Positions 1-8,020 of a stretch of 64,000 nucleotides of DNA are shown piece by piece. The position numbers and the translations under genes were made by a program. This DNA is from Paenibacillus tuaregi. GTDB lineage: Bacteria; Bacillota; Bacilli; Paenibacillales; Paenibacillaceae. The notes beneath the pieces are model-generated. The model was not told the DNA's origin. It worked only from the letters and a program-made list of their open reading frames with translations, and ran no database searches. Within the stretch, counting starts at the first letter, position 1; the number at the start of each line of letters is the position of its first letter. The DNA lies in assembly GCF_900086655.1 (NCBI RefSeq), contig NZ_LT575476.1, positions 5,294,431 to 5,358,430 of the forward strand, given 5' to 3'.

Positions 1-324
1 GGGGGGGGGGGGGGGAGGCTGATCTGTAGATATTTCCATGTAAAGAGCCTTCTTCAGGCGATCCACATGGGGTCCACTGCGGTAGCCGAGCACTCTTTTC
101 TCTCAATGTCCCCTCTGCCGCTAATAGTAGACTCTATTTGAATGCTGCCATTCTCTCGTAGGGCTAGGCAACCAAACCGCCTGAACGCTGAACGCAGTGG
201 AGTTAAAATCCCACCCCAAATATTAGCAAAATATTACAATTATTAAGTATGTCTTACATATATTGTATTATTAGTTGGTTGCATGGTAATCTATGGATAT
301 TCCAAATAAGGAGGTTGATAGATT
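1..324. other. Gene-poor left edge with poly-G start
   Basis: The first 15 bases are all G, which looks like a no-signal sequencing or assembly-end artefact rather than biology. On the minus strand a short frame is open from a GTG at 93 to the edge (it begins V-L-G-Y-R-S-G-P-H-V) and could be the start of a truncated gene, but I do not recognise it. The AT-rich stretch at 210-310 probably holds the promoter of the peptidase gene at 325. I see nothing else. Confidence 0.4.
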
Positions 325-1170
325 ATGAAACTCTCAAAAGGTAAAATGCTGCTAGCTTCGCTATCCCTTAGTCTTTGTATTGTTGGAAGCGGTACCGCAC
401 TGGCGGTCGATAACTCCGGTCAGGCTGGGAAATTAACCGCAGCGTCTGTGACTGCCCAGGCAGTCTCCCCAAATAGCTTCTATGCCGGCTTGAACTGGTC
501 TTGGCCGACGGACAGCACAACAATTACCGATGGATTCGGATACACAGGCTCACGCTTCCATAAAGGTGTGGACATCGGGGTGAAGCTGGTCCCTGTTCGT
601 TCTGCCGCTGCCGGTGTCATTATTCAATCAGGTGCCTACTCTGATGGAACCCAGGCGGTAACCATTCGTCATAACACCACTGACCCCGCAACAAATAAGA
701 AGCTCGTTACCCGATACCTTCACCTGAAGGCAAGCAGCCAGGTTTACGCTACCGGTACCCACATTGGCCAGTATGTTCAAATTGCCACTTCGGGCAACAC
801 CGGAAATGTGGGATACCATCTGCATTTTGATGTGAATAATCTAGATCTTACTTATCCTGCGGACAACCAAACGATCGATCCTATGCCGTTCTACCCTACA
901 GTACCCCACTTCACAGCTAAGTCGAATGAGTCTGCACAAAAGCAAGAGGCTCATTCTCATGATAACTTAGGCGACTTCTTCGATAATAATGTCATCCATG
1001 CCATCGGCAAGGACAAGTTCTACAAGTGGTTCAATGCCACCAAAGTAGAAGACCGTACTCTCGAAAATTTAAAGAAGGAATTCAATCTTACAGACAGCAA
1101 AATCAATGAGCTTACTGTAGACAAGGTTAGAGAAGCCGAATTAAAATACTTTGGCGAGGCTACAGAATAA
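325..1170 (+). CDS. Secreted M23 (LytM-type) peptidase
   Basis: Predicted zinc metallopeptidase that cleaves peptide cross-bridges of peptidoglycan outside the membrane. Residues 1-27 form a Sec signal peptide (K-rich start, hydrophobic core, ALA end). The M23 fold spans about 55-175 with the zinc motif H79-x3-D83 and the H165-L-H167 pair, so the catalytic set looks complete. A 100-residue charged helical tail with no recognised domain follows. The ATG sits 9 bases after a strong AAGGAGG. The gene is monocistronic, closed by a hairpin at 1177. A role in wall remodelling or germination is possible, but the substrate cannot be read from sequence. Confidence 0.88.
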   Translation: MKLSKGKMLLASLSLSLCIVGSGTALAVDNSGQAGKLTAASVTAQAVSPNSFYAGLNWSWPTDSTTITDGFGYTGSRFHKGVDIGVKLVPVRSAAAGVIIQSGAYSDGTQAVTIRHNTTDPATNKKLVTRYLHLKASSQVYATGTHIGQYVQIATSGNTGNVGYHLHFDVNNLDLTYPADNQTIDPMPFYPTVPHFTAKSNESAQKQEAHSHDNLGDFFDNNVIHAIGKDKFYKWFNATKVEDRTLENLKKEFNLTDSKINELTVDKVREAELKYFGEATE

Positions 1171-1176
1171 ATGATA

Positions 1177-1230
1177 AAAGAGGCTGTCCCCGGTCATTTC
1201 GATTTTGGGACAACCTCTTTAATTTTTATT
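1177..1230 (+). terminator. Rho-independent terminator after the M23 gene
   Basis: An inverted repeat (AAAGAGGCTGTCCC pairing with GGGACAACCTCTTT) is followed by an AT-rich tail with T runs. Confidence 0.8.
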
Positions 1231-1246
1231 GTACCCTTAAACTAAT

Positions 1247-1627
1247 CTACTCCGCTATCGTCAGCACAAACCCGTTGTTGTCCAAGATGGCAAATTCCTT
1301 CGTGTCATAGAACGTTTTATGTATCGGTGTGATCACTTGGACTTGGTCCTGAATATTCTCAAAGATACGTTCCACGTCATCCACTTTGATGAACAGGGAC
1401 AAGCCGCCCGTACCGCCTTGATCCCGTAGTACAGGATATTCCTCTTCAAGATTGGTTTTCTCCTGGAACATTAGCTCTGCTCCGCCGTTCTTCACCATAC
1501 CCCAATTCAGTACGGGCTGGTCATAATCAGGCACGGTTACAACCACTTCAAACCCAAGCACGTCCCTGTAAAATGCTAACGTCTCTTTGACATTATTTAC
1601 TTTTAAATTTGCAGTTATACTTTGCAT
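1247..1627 (-). CDS. VOC (glyoxalase/bleomycin-resistance fold) protein
   Basis: A 126-residue vicinal-oxygen-chelate protein of the kind that binds or modifies small molecules. It has the two-module VOC pattern: an early module starting ITANLKVNNVKETLAFYRDV and a later one around GLSLFIKVDDVERIFE, ending in the typical 'NNGFVLTIAE' strand. The frame extends 27 codons further upstream, but the ATG at 1627 follows AAGGAGGTAGG and gives the normal family length, so I use it. It lies 28 bases downstream of the AraC-type regulator on the same strand and is probably co-transcribed with it. The ligand is unknown; many relatives annotated as resistance proteins have other roles. Confidence 0.8.
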   Translation of the reverse strand: MQSITANLKVNNVKETLAFYRDVLGFEVVVTVPDYDQPVLNWGMVKNGGAELMFQEKTNLEEEYPVLRDQGGTGGLSLFIKVDDVERIFENIQDQVQVITPIHKTFYDTKEFAILDNNGFVLTIAE

Positions 1628-1655
1628 GGACCTACCTCCTTCATAATTGTACTTA

Positions 1656-2501
1656 TCATAAAGGAGCCGGGGGCGATTGTATTGGAAAAAGAGGACATTC
1701 CCCTGCAATCAATCGGCCCGGGGTTATCCCGTAACGCTTCTTGAATTCATTAATGAGATGCGACTGATCATAATATCCGGTATCCACCGATAAATCAGAC
1801 CAATTGATATGGCCTCGGCTCATCTTCAGATAATGAAGCACACTTTGAAACCGGATAATGTTCGTATACTCCTTGGCCGTAATCCCCATTAGAGACTTAA
1901 ACGTCCTGGAGATATGCCTCTCGGATACGGTGTAGTAATCCGCAAGCTCAGCAATCGACACGATGCCCTTTTTCTCCGTGATCAAGTTCAGCAGGGCGCT
2001 CCACCTCGAATCAGCCGCGTCCTGTATGAACCAGGTGAGCAATGCTCTCTCTGTGGCTTTAACCTTTTGTTCGGCAGACAATCCCGGGATAGATACCTCC
2101 TCCAGAAATGCAGCTCTCTGGCCCCATATTTCTCCTAGCTGCACCATACCGTTAGCCACAAATCCTGCATCCCCTTTCAACAGAACAGGAAGACTATGGG
2201 GTAGAAACCGGATTCCCATGAGGTGAACCTCGCCGATCATCGGCACCATATCCGCTTCACTCATCACACCAACAAAGTGAGTTTCTCCTGCTGATAAGTC
2301 AAGCAGAATATCCACGCATCCATCTGGCAGAACCCTGTGAGGAACTATCTCCTGTAAGGGAGAGACCGAATCCAAGAACCAATAACATGCCACAAAAACC
2401 TGCAGCGGGACAGAAGGAGTGATCTCTCTATAGGAGAGCTGGGGATGGAGCAACCGGGAATCAATAAACTGGATAGGAACATACATTGCATTCATCTCCA
2501 T
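1656..2501 (-). CDS. AraC/XylS-family transcriptional regulator
   Basis: A 281-residue activator-type regulator. The N-terminal 150 residues resemble the DUF6597-like sensor module (the 'HRVLPDGCVDILLDLS' region is typical). The C-terminal 100 residues carry the two helix-turn-helix units of AraC proteins, ending with the conserved 'GYYDQSHLINEFKKRYGITPGRL' type signature. The best-spaced start is the ATG at 2486, nine bases after GGAG; the longer frame is given because the difference is only five codons. It likely controls itself and the VOC gene. The inducer is unknown. Confidence 0.85.
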   Translation of the reverse strand: MEMNAMYVPIQFIDSRLLHPQLSYREITPSVPLQVFVACYWFLDSVSPLQEIVPHRVLPDGCVDILLDLSAGETHFVGVMSEADMVPMIGEVHLMGIRFLPHSLPVLLKGDAGFVANGMVQLGEIWGQRAAFLEEVSIPGLSAEQKVKATERALLTWFIQDAADSRWSALLNLITEKKGIVSIAELADYYTVSERHISRTFKSLMGITAKEYTNIIRFQSVLHYLKMSRGHINWSDLSVDTGYYDQSHLINEFKKRYGITPGRLIAGECPLFPIQSPPAPL

Positions 2502-2680
2502 CGGGTAAACATATTGGGCTCTGCCTCTATAACCATGTAGATGTCAAACACAAATGACAGCTAGTCGGTCCAAGCTAACCTCACAGTGACCAGAAACGAT
2601 TGCAGTCCCTTTCAAGTAACTTCTCCATCCTACGTGAAAAGCCCTCTATTCTTCTTGGTTCTATCCCGGAGTTATATTCC

Positions 2681-3139
2681 TCAAAATTTCACTATAATAG
2701 CATCCCCTGTCATAGCGGCTGTTATCGTTAAGAAATCTTCCCGCCCGATCTCGAAATGTCCGAAACGGAACTTATAACCCCAATTGCGGTTCCCGCGTGT
2801 AAAGCTTAATTCATGCAACAGACTGGAAATCTTAACCGGGCTGCATGGGACATAGTTGATATCCCGGCGGAAAGGAATAAAGGTCTCCGACATTTGATAT
2901 TCATAAACTCTGTCATCCACAACCTGACCAATTGCGGTGAACGCTTGGAGTGCCTCGCCTTTCGCCATATCGGTCCGTGGGGAGTAGTAGATCAACCAAT
3001 CACCGGGACGCATCCGGCGCAGAGGTCCCTGCTTGCCATGGCAGAGCTGGGCGAATCCACCTTGTACCCCCCGCTCCACATGGCTGGCTGATACAACTCC
3101 AATCCAGTAACGGGTTTGTTCATTTGTTTCTTTTATCAT
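2681..3139 (-). CDS. EVE domain-containing protein
   Basis: A 152-residue single-domain EVE protein (PUA-like fold, known to bind modified bases in other systems). The pattern 'RYWIGVVSASHVERGVQGGF' at the start and 'RPGDWLIYYSP' at about 45-55 are diagnostic of the stand-alone UPF0310 branch. It is not fused to an endonuclease and no restriction partner lies nearby, so a house-keeping or nucleic-acid-modification role is more likely than defence. The ATG follows AAGAAAGG. The gene stands alone, with a terminator-like hairpin upstream at 3223. Confidence 0.85.
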   Translation of the reverse strand: MIKETNEQTRYWIGVVSASHVERGVQGGFAQLCHGKQGPLRRMRPGDWLIYYSPRTDMAKGEALQAFTAIGQVVDDRVYEYQMSETFIPFRRDINYVPCSPVKISSLLHELSFTRGNRNWGYKFRFGHFEIGREDFLTITAAMTGDAIIVKF

Positions 3140-3222
3140 ATAAATAGCCTTCTTTCTTATAGAATGGGGCCGCTCATTTAGTTAAAGCCCCACACAGCTT
3201 GCCAACATACTCTGAATATAAC

Positions 3223-3258
3223 AAAACACTACTGACAACCTTGTGTCAGTAGTGTTTT
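3223..3258. terminator. Strong symmetrical hairpin, probably bidirectional terminator
   Basis: AAAACACTACTGACA and its exact complement are separated by six bases, with A and T runs on both flanks. It separates the EVE gene from the frlR end. Confidence 0.7.
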
Positions 3259-3356
3259 TCAGTTGAGTAAATATAGCCTGCCGTTTGATTGCCGACAGTT
3301 AGAATAGCTGAGTTTTGACAAAGTCGGGGCTCATGAATCCAGGCCATTCCTGGAAC

Positions 3357-3390
3357 CACAAAAAAAGGCCATGCGGCTAGGCATGACCTT
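3357..3390 (-). terminator. Terminator of the frl operon
   Basis: On the minus strand AAGGTCATGC pairs with GCATGGCCTT and a run of six or more T follows. It directly abuts the frlR stop codon. Confidence 0.8.
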
Positions 3391-4117
3391 ATTTGGCCCG
3401 GTGGACCGTCAAGTTAACCCGGTTGGTCTCACACATAAAGGTGGAGAGATGAACCGGCTCGTCGTTCGCGTCAAAGGCAATTTTTAAAATCCGGAACAAA
3501 TTCGCCCCGATATCACATTCGAGCAGCTTGGCATAATCCTTGGTCGCCCCAATGACGTCGATGATCTTGTCGTTGCTTACAATCTCCGTATGATATTCCT
3601 CCGATAGGATCTTGTAAGTCGATTCGTTCATCGCAATCTTCTTCTCCAGATCAGGGAACCGGGTGAGCGAATAATGGGCAATATCGTAGAAAAGAGGGCG
3701 GTCATCCACATACATCAGCCGCTCTAACTCAAGCACAGGGCTGCCTTCTTCAATCTGAAGATGTCCAGCCACCTCCTCCGAGGCCTGGATAACCTCACTT
3801 CGGAGAATCCTGGAGTTCGGGATCATGCCGAGCTGATGGCTGAACTCCGAGAATCCGCTTACAGATAACAGCTCATTGTGGAATTTGTTCGAGGCCACAA
3901 AGGTGCCTCTGCGGGGAATCCGTGTCAGCGTGCCGTCCCGCACCAATTCCTCAATCGCCTTCCTGATCGTAATTCGACTTACATTATAAGTATCACAGAG
4001 CTCCGCCTCGGTTGGGATCTGTTCATCGGGTTTATATCTTCCGTGCTGGATATCATTCTTCAACATTTGCCGGATCTGCATATACAGCGGCTGGGGGGTT
4101 GAAGGATTTAAATTCAT
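3389..4117 (-). CDS. frlR: GntR/HutC-family repressor, probable FrlR
   Basis: A 242-residue regulator with an N-terminal GntR winged helix ('PLYMQIRQMLKNDIQ...PTEAELCDTYNVSRITIRKAIEELV', residues 7-70) and a C-terminal UTRA ligand domain. Position at the end of a permease/deglycase/kinase operon, as in the E. coli frl operon, supports the name FrlR; the effector is presumably a fructosamine 6-phosphate (inference from the family). Starts at 4138 or 4117 are possible; 4117 gives the usual N-terminus and follows AAGGATG. An imperfect palindrome at 4148-4163 just upstream, and related sequence at the frlB and frlA promoters, are candidate operators. Confidence 0.82.
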   Translation of the reverse strand: MNLNPSTPQPLYMQIRQMLKNDIQHGRYKPDEQIPTEAELCDTYNVSRITIRKAIEELVRDGTLTRIPRRGTFVASNKFHNELLSVSGFSEFSHQLGMIPNSRILRSEVIQASEEVAGHLQIEEGSPVLELERLMYVDDRPLFYDIAHYSLTRFPDLEKKIAMNESTYKILSEEYHTEIVSNDKIIDVIGATKDYAKLLECDIGANLFRILKIAFDANDEPVHLSTFMCETNRVNLTVHRAK

Positions 4118-4147
4118 CGTTAATTCATCCTTATCCATCAATGATTA

Positions 4148-4163
4148 TATACTACGTATTATA
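4148..4163. promoter_or_regulatory. Candidate FrlR operator upstream of frlR
   Basis: TATACTACGTATTATA is a 16-base imperfect palindrome (14 of 16 positions match the reverse complement). Its minus-strand form starts TATAATAC, the same octamer found at both other frl promoters. Confidence 0.5.
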
Positions 4164-4182
4164 CATTGATGGCTTACATCAG

Positions 4183-4965
4183 TCACCATGCCCCGAAATA
4201 TCCAATGGTCTTGGCAGCTGTGGCCGCACCAAGCTCCAGGCACGCCTCAATGGAAAGCCCTTTCAATCTGCCATAGATGAATCCAGCAATAAATGAATCC
4301 CCAGCGCCCATCGTATCCACAACATCAACCTCACCCACGCCGTACGTATAGAACCGCTCCCCGTCATAGGCAAGTGAACCGTTCTCACCTAAGGTGGCAA
4401 CAGCAATTTGAGCTCCTCTCTGCTTCACCTCGGTCAGAAGTCCCCGGATATAGTCATCGTCCTGGGTATACGAGAAGAATGGATAATCCACATGAGGCGG
4501 TAAGGTCTGCACCAAATCATCATTTAACTGGTCCGAGAAATCAAAGGAGGTGATGAGACCCTTTTGCTTAAACTCAGGAAAATATTTATCAGCATGCCCC
4601 CATATGCCCGAATGTACAAGCTGATAGTTTCCCGCAAAGTTGATTTCCTCAGGGGTAAGGGAGAAGTGCGCCATAACCCCTTCATCATAATCGCCAAACT
4701 TGCGGTCATTATCCACCATCTCGACTTGGGTGACCGCTGTTTTTCCTGTTTTTTTGGATACTCGGGAAGTATCCACGCCTTTATCCTGGATTGCCTGGAT
4801 CATGATATCCCCATATATGTCAGTACCTACCCAACCTATATAAGCGGCCTCTGCACCTAGTTCGGTCAAATAAACGGCCACATTCACCGGATTGCCTCCC
4901 GGATAAGCCTTGCCGCTGGCCTGGTAGACATCCATACAATTATCTCCGACTGTAACAATTCTCAT
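4183..4965 (-). CDS. frlD: Fructoselysine 6-kinase (PfkB family)
   Basis: A 260-residue ribokinase/PfkB sugar kinase. It is close to E. coli FrlD along its whole length: 'VGDNCMDVY' start, 'YPGGNPVNVAVYL' sugar-binding motif, 'FGDYDEGVMA', 'SGIWGHA', 'FDFSDQ', and the PfkB signature 'DTMGAGDSFIAGF' with the catalytic Asp near residue 226, ending 'KTIGYFGAW'. It is predicted to phosphorylate fructose-epsilon-lysine (or another fructosamine) at C6 with ATP in the cytoplasm, feeding FrlB. It lies 60 bases after frlB and 65 before frlR on the same strand. Confidence 0.92.
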   Translation of the reverse strand: MRIVTVGDNCMDVYQASGKAYPGGNPVNVAVYLTELGAEAAYIGWVGTDIYGDIMIQAIQDKGVDTSRVSKKTGKTAVTQVEMVDNDRKFGDYDEGVMAHFSLTPEEINFAGNYQLVHSGIWGHADKYFPEFKQKGLITSFDFSDQLNDDLVQTLPPHVDYPFFSYTQDDDYIRGLLTEVKQRGAQIAVATLGENGSLAYDGERFYTYGVGEVDVVDTMGAGDSFIAGFIYGRLKGLSIEACLELGAATAAKTIGYFGAW

Positions 4966-5025
4966 CTTGCTCCCACCTTCCTTGCGGTTAAAAGAGGAGC
5001 ACTACGAAGTAGTGCTCACGACATC

Positions 5026-6039
5026 TTAATATTCCATTTGACGATAATATCTTCTAAGCGTTAACGGATGGTTTCTCTCACGCTCCAGGTAGGCGCTGAT
5101 GCGGCTGAGCACGGACCAGTTGATATTTACAGAGAAATGCTTTCTGAACTCTTCGCTGATGCCTTCCATTTTGAATTCTTTGGTATCAATAATGGTCAGC
5201 TTCTTCGTGATTTTCTCGGCAAAACGCTCTACACGGTCCATGAGTGGACGGGTTTCGTCTTCACCTTTCAGCAGAATTACGCTGGTATCTTCAACCACAA
5301 GCTCAAGTGTGCCGTGGAAGAATTCTGCTGCATGGATCGATTTGGCGTGAATCCACTGCATCTCTTCCAGAATACACATCGCGTAGGAATAAGTATTCCC
5401 CCACAAGTTCCCGGAACCCACCATCATGTGGTAATCCGTATCCTTATGCTCCTTCGCGAAGGCTTCCGCTTTCGGATCGAAGGTCTTAACCGCATCCAGA
5501 ATCGCACGCGGCAGCAGGGCTACTTCCTTAACGAACTGATCATACTCAGGGAACTCGTTGTTGTTATACATAAAGCGGAATACGACCATGTGCAGCAGCA
5601 TGAAGAATGTATCAAAAGAATGCTTCTCCGATCCAGTGGTGATGCAATGATCCACAATCTTCGTTAGCGGTGTGTCCGGTTCAGCTACGAGAGCAATTGT
5701 AGTTGCGCCGCGTTCCTTACAGAACTCAGCTGCAGCTACAGTCTCTTGAGTGGTTCCGGATACCGAAGTGAAGATACATACGGAATCTTTGCTGAAATGG
5801 CGGTTGTTCATCACCATGAACTCAGCGGCGATCTCCGCATGAACGTCAATGGTTGAATTCGACTTCAAAATATATTCATAAGGATACATCATCGCGATTG
5901 TGCCGCCTGCACCAATCATAAAGATGTTGCTGTACCCTTTCTTGCAAATCCCGTCCACAATCTCTTCAATCTGTCCTCTAAAAGCAAGGCCCTCTTGTTC
6001 CACTAGCTTAAGGAATAACTGTTCATCAAAGTTCAACAT
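5026..6039 (-). CDS. frlB: Fructosamine-6-phosphate deglycase (SIS domain)
   Basis: A 337-residue protein with two SIS (sugar isomerase) domains. It shares with FrlB enzymes the 'AEFFHGTLEL' active-site segment in the second domain (about residues 239-248) and the C-terminal end 'HPLTLRRYYRQMEY'. Predicted reaction: fructoselysine 6-phosphate plus water gives glucose 6-phosphate and lysine, in the cytoplasm. Paired with frlD in one transcript. Its own promoter and a 5'-UTR hairpin lie just upstream, so it can be expressed apart from frlA. Other amino-sugar deglycases are possible, but the frlA/frlD context makes FrlB the best call. Confidence 0.88.
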   Translation of the reverse strand: MLNFDEQLFLKLVEQEGLAFRGQIEEIVDGICKKGYSNIFMIGAGGTIAMMYPYEYILKSNSTIDVHAEIAAEFMVMNNRHFSKDSVCIFTSVSGTTQETVAAAEFCKERGATTIALVAEPDTPLTKIVDHCITTGSEKHSFDTFFMLLHMVVFRFMYNNNEFPEYDQFVKEVALLPRAILDAVKTFDPKAEAFAKEHKDTDYHMMVGSGNLWGNTYSYAMCILEEMQWIHAKSIHAAEFFHGTLELVVEDTSVILLKGEDETRPLMDRVERFAEKITKKLTIIDTKEFKMEGISEEFRKHFSVNINWSVLSRISAYLERERNHPLTLRRYYRQMEY

Positions 6040-6053
6040 GTTCGTTCCCTCCC

Positions 6054-6078
6054 CATATTGGAGCCAAATTCCAATATG
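6054..6078 (-). promoter_or_regulatory. 5'-UTR hairpin in the frlB leader
   Basis: CATATTGG and CCAATATG form a perfect 8-base stem with a 9-base loop, between the promoter at 6105 and the GGGAGGG ribosome site. No T run follows, so it is not a terminator; it may be an mRNA-stabilising stem or a second operator. Confidence 0.45.
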
Positions 6079-6085
6079 ATCCAGT

Positions 6086-6133
6086 TTTATTTATTATGTT
6101 TTGTATTATAATTTAACATTACAATTTAAACAA
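6086..6133 (-). promoter_or_regulatory. frlB promoter with candidate FrlR site
   Basis: Minus strand: TTGTTT (6133-6128), 17-base spacer, TATAAT (6110-6105). The region from the -10 downstream (6111-6086) is almost identical to the same region at the frlC/frlA promoter (7842-7818), including TATAATACAAAACATAA. Such conservation past the -10 suggests a shared operator. Confidence 0.72.
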
Positions 6134-6142
6134 TGCTTTTGA

Positions 6143-7486
6143 CTAGGCAACGATTTGGCTGTCCCCGGACCTTTTGGACCCATATTTCTTCTCCCAATAG
6201 TAGTACACGGGCAGGCCTGTGGCGATAACAATTGCGGCGGCAATCATACCTTGAATCGGAGCCCAAGTAAAGGTTCCCCAAGCCAGCCACGCCGCCCCGG
6301 CGATCGCCAGAATCGTGGTCACTCTCCACATTGGCATCCGGTAAATCGGGTTGTAATCTTCTCTCTTCCGGCATTTGTAGACAGCGGCAAAGTCCAGGAT
6401 GTTAATAACCAGCTGAATGAGTGTGAAGTAACCCAGCAATTCGGTTAGATTGCTGAAGAACACAAGAATACAGGCAAATGTAACCTGAGCGAGAATCGAG
6501 AAGCTGGGTGTTTCGAATTTCGGATGGACTTTCCCAAAGCGCTGGAAGAACAGTCCGTCCTTCGCCATGGCATACTCCAGGCGCGGCTGAAACATAATAC
6601 ACGAGCTTAAGGAACCCAGAATAACAATGATTGCCGTAACGGCCACAAAGGATGAGGCGATTCCGGATAATCCCGGAATGTACTTCACGGCATCGGATAC
6701 AGCAGCACTGGAACCCATCAGTTTGTCGAACGGCATCAAGCCGGTGACACATACCGCAAGCAGGGTATACAGACCCAGTACAATCATTACCGAGCTAATT
6801 AATGCCTTAGGGAGAACTTTCCCTGGATTTTTGAATTCTCCAGCCATAAAACAAATGGCTGCCATTCCTGTGTACGCCCAGGTCGTAGCGGATACGCCTC
6901 CGATCAGACTTGAGCTTCCGGCTCCAGGCGCCGGGGTGTAAGCAAAGTTGTCAAAATTCATGTACATCAGTCCGAGCACAATAACAATCAGGAAAGGAAT
7001 GATTTTGATAGCGGTAATAATGACCTGAAAGCTTCCGCCACCCTTAACGCTCCGGTAATGGATGGACGTAATGATCAGAATGATTGCCACCCCGAGCAGC
7101 TTGCCGGCGAACCCGGCGAAGAACGGGAAGAAGCTGGCCAAGTAGGCTACGATGGCCAAGGCCATAATTGAGATGGACGGTGGATCGAGCGCCCAGAATG
7201 TCGCCCACCCGTACAGGAAGGCCAAGGGCCTCCAGCCCGCTTTATTCAAGTATACGTAACCGCTTCCATTTTGCGGGTAAGCCGTTGACAATTCGGCCAG
7301 CACCATAACCTGCGGAATTGCGATGATCCCACCAATAATCCAAGCCAGTATGGAAATCGAGGGAAGACCCGCCGCTTTTGCCACATCCCCAGATGAGACA
7401 AATATTCCGGAGCCTATCGTAGTTCCAACAGCGATAGCCAGGGCTGACCAGAAACCCAGTTTTCGTGTAAGTGTCCCATTACTCAT
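6143..7486 (-). CDS. frlA: Fructoselysine permease (APC superfamily)
   Basis: A 447-residue amino acid/polyamine/organocation transporter with about 12 hydrophobic segments. It matches E. coli FrlA closely: 'LGFWSALAIAVGTTIGSGIFVSSGDVAKAAG' type first helix (G-S-G-I-F substrate motif), 'AELSTAYPQNGSGYVYL', 'ILGSLSSCIMFQPRLEYAMAKDGLFF' and 'WAPIQGMI'. Predicted role is uptake of fructoselysine or related fructosamines. The ATG at 7486 lies 8 bases after GGAGG; five more codons are open upstream. The gene follows the frlC relic and precedes frlB by about 100 bases. Confidence 0.9.
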   Translation of the reverse strand: MSNGTLTRKLGFWSALAIAVGTTIGSGIFVSSGDVAKAAGLPSISILAWIIGGIIAIPQVMVLAELSTAYPQNGSGYVYLNKAGWRPLAFLYGWATFWALDPPSISIMALAIVAYLASFFPFFAGFAGKLLGVAIILIITSIHYRSVKGGGSFQVIITAIKIIPFLIVIVLGLMYMNFDNFAYTPAPGAGSSSLIGGVSATTWAYTGMAAICFMAGEFKNPGKVLPKALISSVMIVLGLYTLLAVCVTGLMPFDKLMGSSAAVSDAVKYIPGLSGIASSFVAVTAIIVILGSLSSCIMFQPRLEYAMAKDGLFFQRFGKVHPKFETPSFSILAQVTFACILVFFSNLTELLGYFTLIQLVINILDFAAVYKCRKREDYNPIYRMPMWRVTTILAIAGAAWLAWGTFTWAPIQGMIAAAIVIATGLPVYYYWEKKYGSKRSGDSQIVA

Positions 7487-7504
7487 AGCGAGTTCCTCCA
7501 AATC

Positions 7505-7790
7505 AAGATGATAAGACTTTCAAATCCCATATTTTCCTGATTGATCTCTTAAGTGCTTCATGCAGACTCTGGCATTAACCAGATCCCATAATCTCTAAGG
7601 TGCAAGCTCCGTTATAACCGTGGCTTTGAAGGGTCGTTATATTCTCTCCAATTCAGTCCCCCGTCATCTAAAGCAAGATACGCATCAGATGAGCCGTCTC
7701 CATCAATCAAATGGAAATGACACAGCTCAGACAGTTTCGTAAAGTATCCTCTGGCTTCACGTATTGCTCATTCCAGCCAGGTTTAATGCT
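7505..7790 (-). pseudogene. frlC: Relic of frlC (fructoselysine 3-epimerase)
   Basis: Translating the minus strand from about 7768 gives REARGYFTKLSELCHFHLI followed by DGDGSSDAYLALDDG, which matches the C-terminal third of FrlC-type TIM-barrel epimerases (compare YFDKLGDKLRHLHIVDSDG, recalled from E. coli). After 'LNW' the match continues in another frame as ENITTLQSHGYNGACTLEI, so at least one frameshift is present, and stops follow. A GGAGGTGAAG ribosome site at about 7800-7790 remains without an ATG. The N-terminal two thirds are gone. The relic sits directly behind the operon promoter and ahead of frlA. Confidence 0.82.
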
Positions 7791-7817
7791 TCACCTCCTC
7801 TTGATGAAAGCGTTTTT

Positions 7818-7864
7818 TTATTTGTTATGTTTTGTATTATAACTACACCTTACAAAAATATCAA
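7818..7864 (-). promoter_or_regulatory. Main frl promoter with candidate FrlR site
   Basis: Minus strand: TTGATA (7864-7859), 17-base spacer, TATAAT (7841-7836), a near-consensus sigma-A promoter. Immediately downstream is the same AT-rich block seen at the frlB promoter. Confidence 0.75.
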
Positions 7865-8020
7865 TCCCTTTTTTTAAATGGTTAAAAATACCTGATATTT
7901 GTTCTGAGCTTGCTCCCGAGATCCATGGATGGGTTTTCCCAAGGGGGGGCAAACTAGGTTCGGGACCAGCGCTGATCCAAACAGCTGCGATTCCATACCA
8001 CGTACAAGGAGGGAAACAAC

